Source of the DNA: an uncultured Campylobacter sp.
GTDB lineage: Bacteria; Campylobacterota; Campylobacteria; Campylobacterales; Campylobacteraceae
Direction of reading: 5' to 3'
Assembly: GCA_937875715.1 (NCBI GenBank)
Contig: CALEHZ010000352.1
Location: forward strand, 1-5,296
Length of the DNA stretch: 5,296 bases
In this document: piece after piece, positions 5,148 to 5,296 of the stretch
Numbering within the stretch: the first letter of the stretch is position 1
Layout of the letters: each line of letters begins with the position of its first letter
The notes under the pieces: model-generated
Told to the model about the DNA's origin: nothing
Database searches by the model: none
What the model saw: only the letters and a program-made list of their open reading frames with translations
Program-made: the position numbers and the translations under genes

Positions 5148-5296
5148 ATGAAAAAGTTTTTGTGCGTGGTGTTGTGTAGTGCTGCTTATTGTGCTTGGAG
5201 TGGCTATGATTGGGAAAACGGCTCATTTGTGGATATTGAAAGAGGTAGCAAAGTTCGTGCTGGTCGTGAGATAGAAATCTACGATTATAGTGGTGG
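5148..5296 (+). CDS. Secreted DUF5334-family protein, 3' end outside window
   Basis: The 49 visible codons begin with a short Sec-type signal peptide: M-K-K, then a hydrophobic core, FLCVVLCSAAYCA, with cleavage plausible after Ala16. The mature part starts W-S-G-Y-D-W-E-N-G-S, followed by VDIERGSKV and GREIEIYDY. This pattern matches the small periplasmic proteins of Campylobacter grouped as DUF5334, whose function is unknown. Three cysteines lie in the signal region, but none sits in a convincing lipobox. The ribosome site AAGGAG (5137-5142) ends five bases before the ATG. It is divergent from the XRE gene and has a strong -10 box and palindromic operator directly upstream, so regulated expression is likely. 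The family call rests on memory of the pattern. Confidence 0.7.
   Translation, partial: MKKFLCVVLCSAAYCAWSGYDWENGSFVDIERGSKVRAGREIEIYDYSG

Noticed and set aside
5148..5200. Lipoprotein signal in the DUF5334 protein
   Set aside because: The cysteine in SAAYC has Tyr at -1, which does not fit a lipobox. An ordinary signal peptidase I site is more likely.

Overview
Most of this window (about 461-5296) reads as the chromosome of a Campylobacter or close epsilonproteobacterial relative. The coding is AT-rich, genes are tightly packed, and leucine is written mainly TTA, CTA, CTT or TTG. FolP has the long N-terminal extension seen in Campylobacter. The block folP - ligA - tlyA plus a small membrane protein resembles the folP/lig/tlyA neighbourhood that I recall from C. 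jejuni. The species cannot be named from the sequence. The last gene matches the DUF5334 family common in Campylobacter.

The first ~460 bases are different. They hold the 3' part of a Prp-like cysteine protease gene with Firmicutes-style codon use (many CTG leucines, visibly higher GC). A spacer with strong RNA hairpins follows, then a Firmicutes-like Shine-Dalgarno sequence (AAGGGGG). The change to Campylobacter sequence falls at or within a few bases of the folP start codon, where the end of another Campylobacter gene would be expected. This is either a metagenome or assembly chimera (my favoured reading) or a real insertion or recombination junction.

Layout: 1-329 prp-like (partial, phage-type); 330-460 structured spacer; 461-1588 folP (dihydropteroate synthase); 1589-1743 spacer full of AAAATTCA repeats; 1744-3774 ligA (NAD+-dependent DNA ligase) with a repeat-derived C-terminal tail; 3771-4490 tlyA (rRNA 2'-O-methyltransferase), TTG start overlapping the ligA stop; 4487-4801 three-helix membrane protein overlapping tlyA; 4788-5045 on the minus strand, an XRE-type regulator; 5148-5296 start of a secreted DUF5334 protein, divergent from the regulator. 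ligA-tlyA-membrane protein are joined by 4-base stop/start overlaps and look translationally coupled.

The most interesting native structure is the intergenic region between the regulator and the DUF5334 gene. Four CTATAG-like sites are arranged with exact mirror symmetry around a TATAAT box, suggesting a shared operator controlling both genes. A second notable feature is a short interspersed repeat (core AGAAAATTCAAA) found in the folP-ligA spacer and inside both coding regions. It appears to have created the last ~30 residues of LigA.
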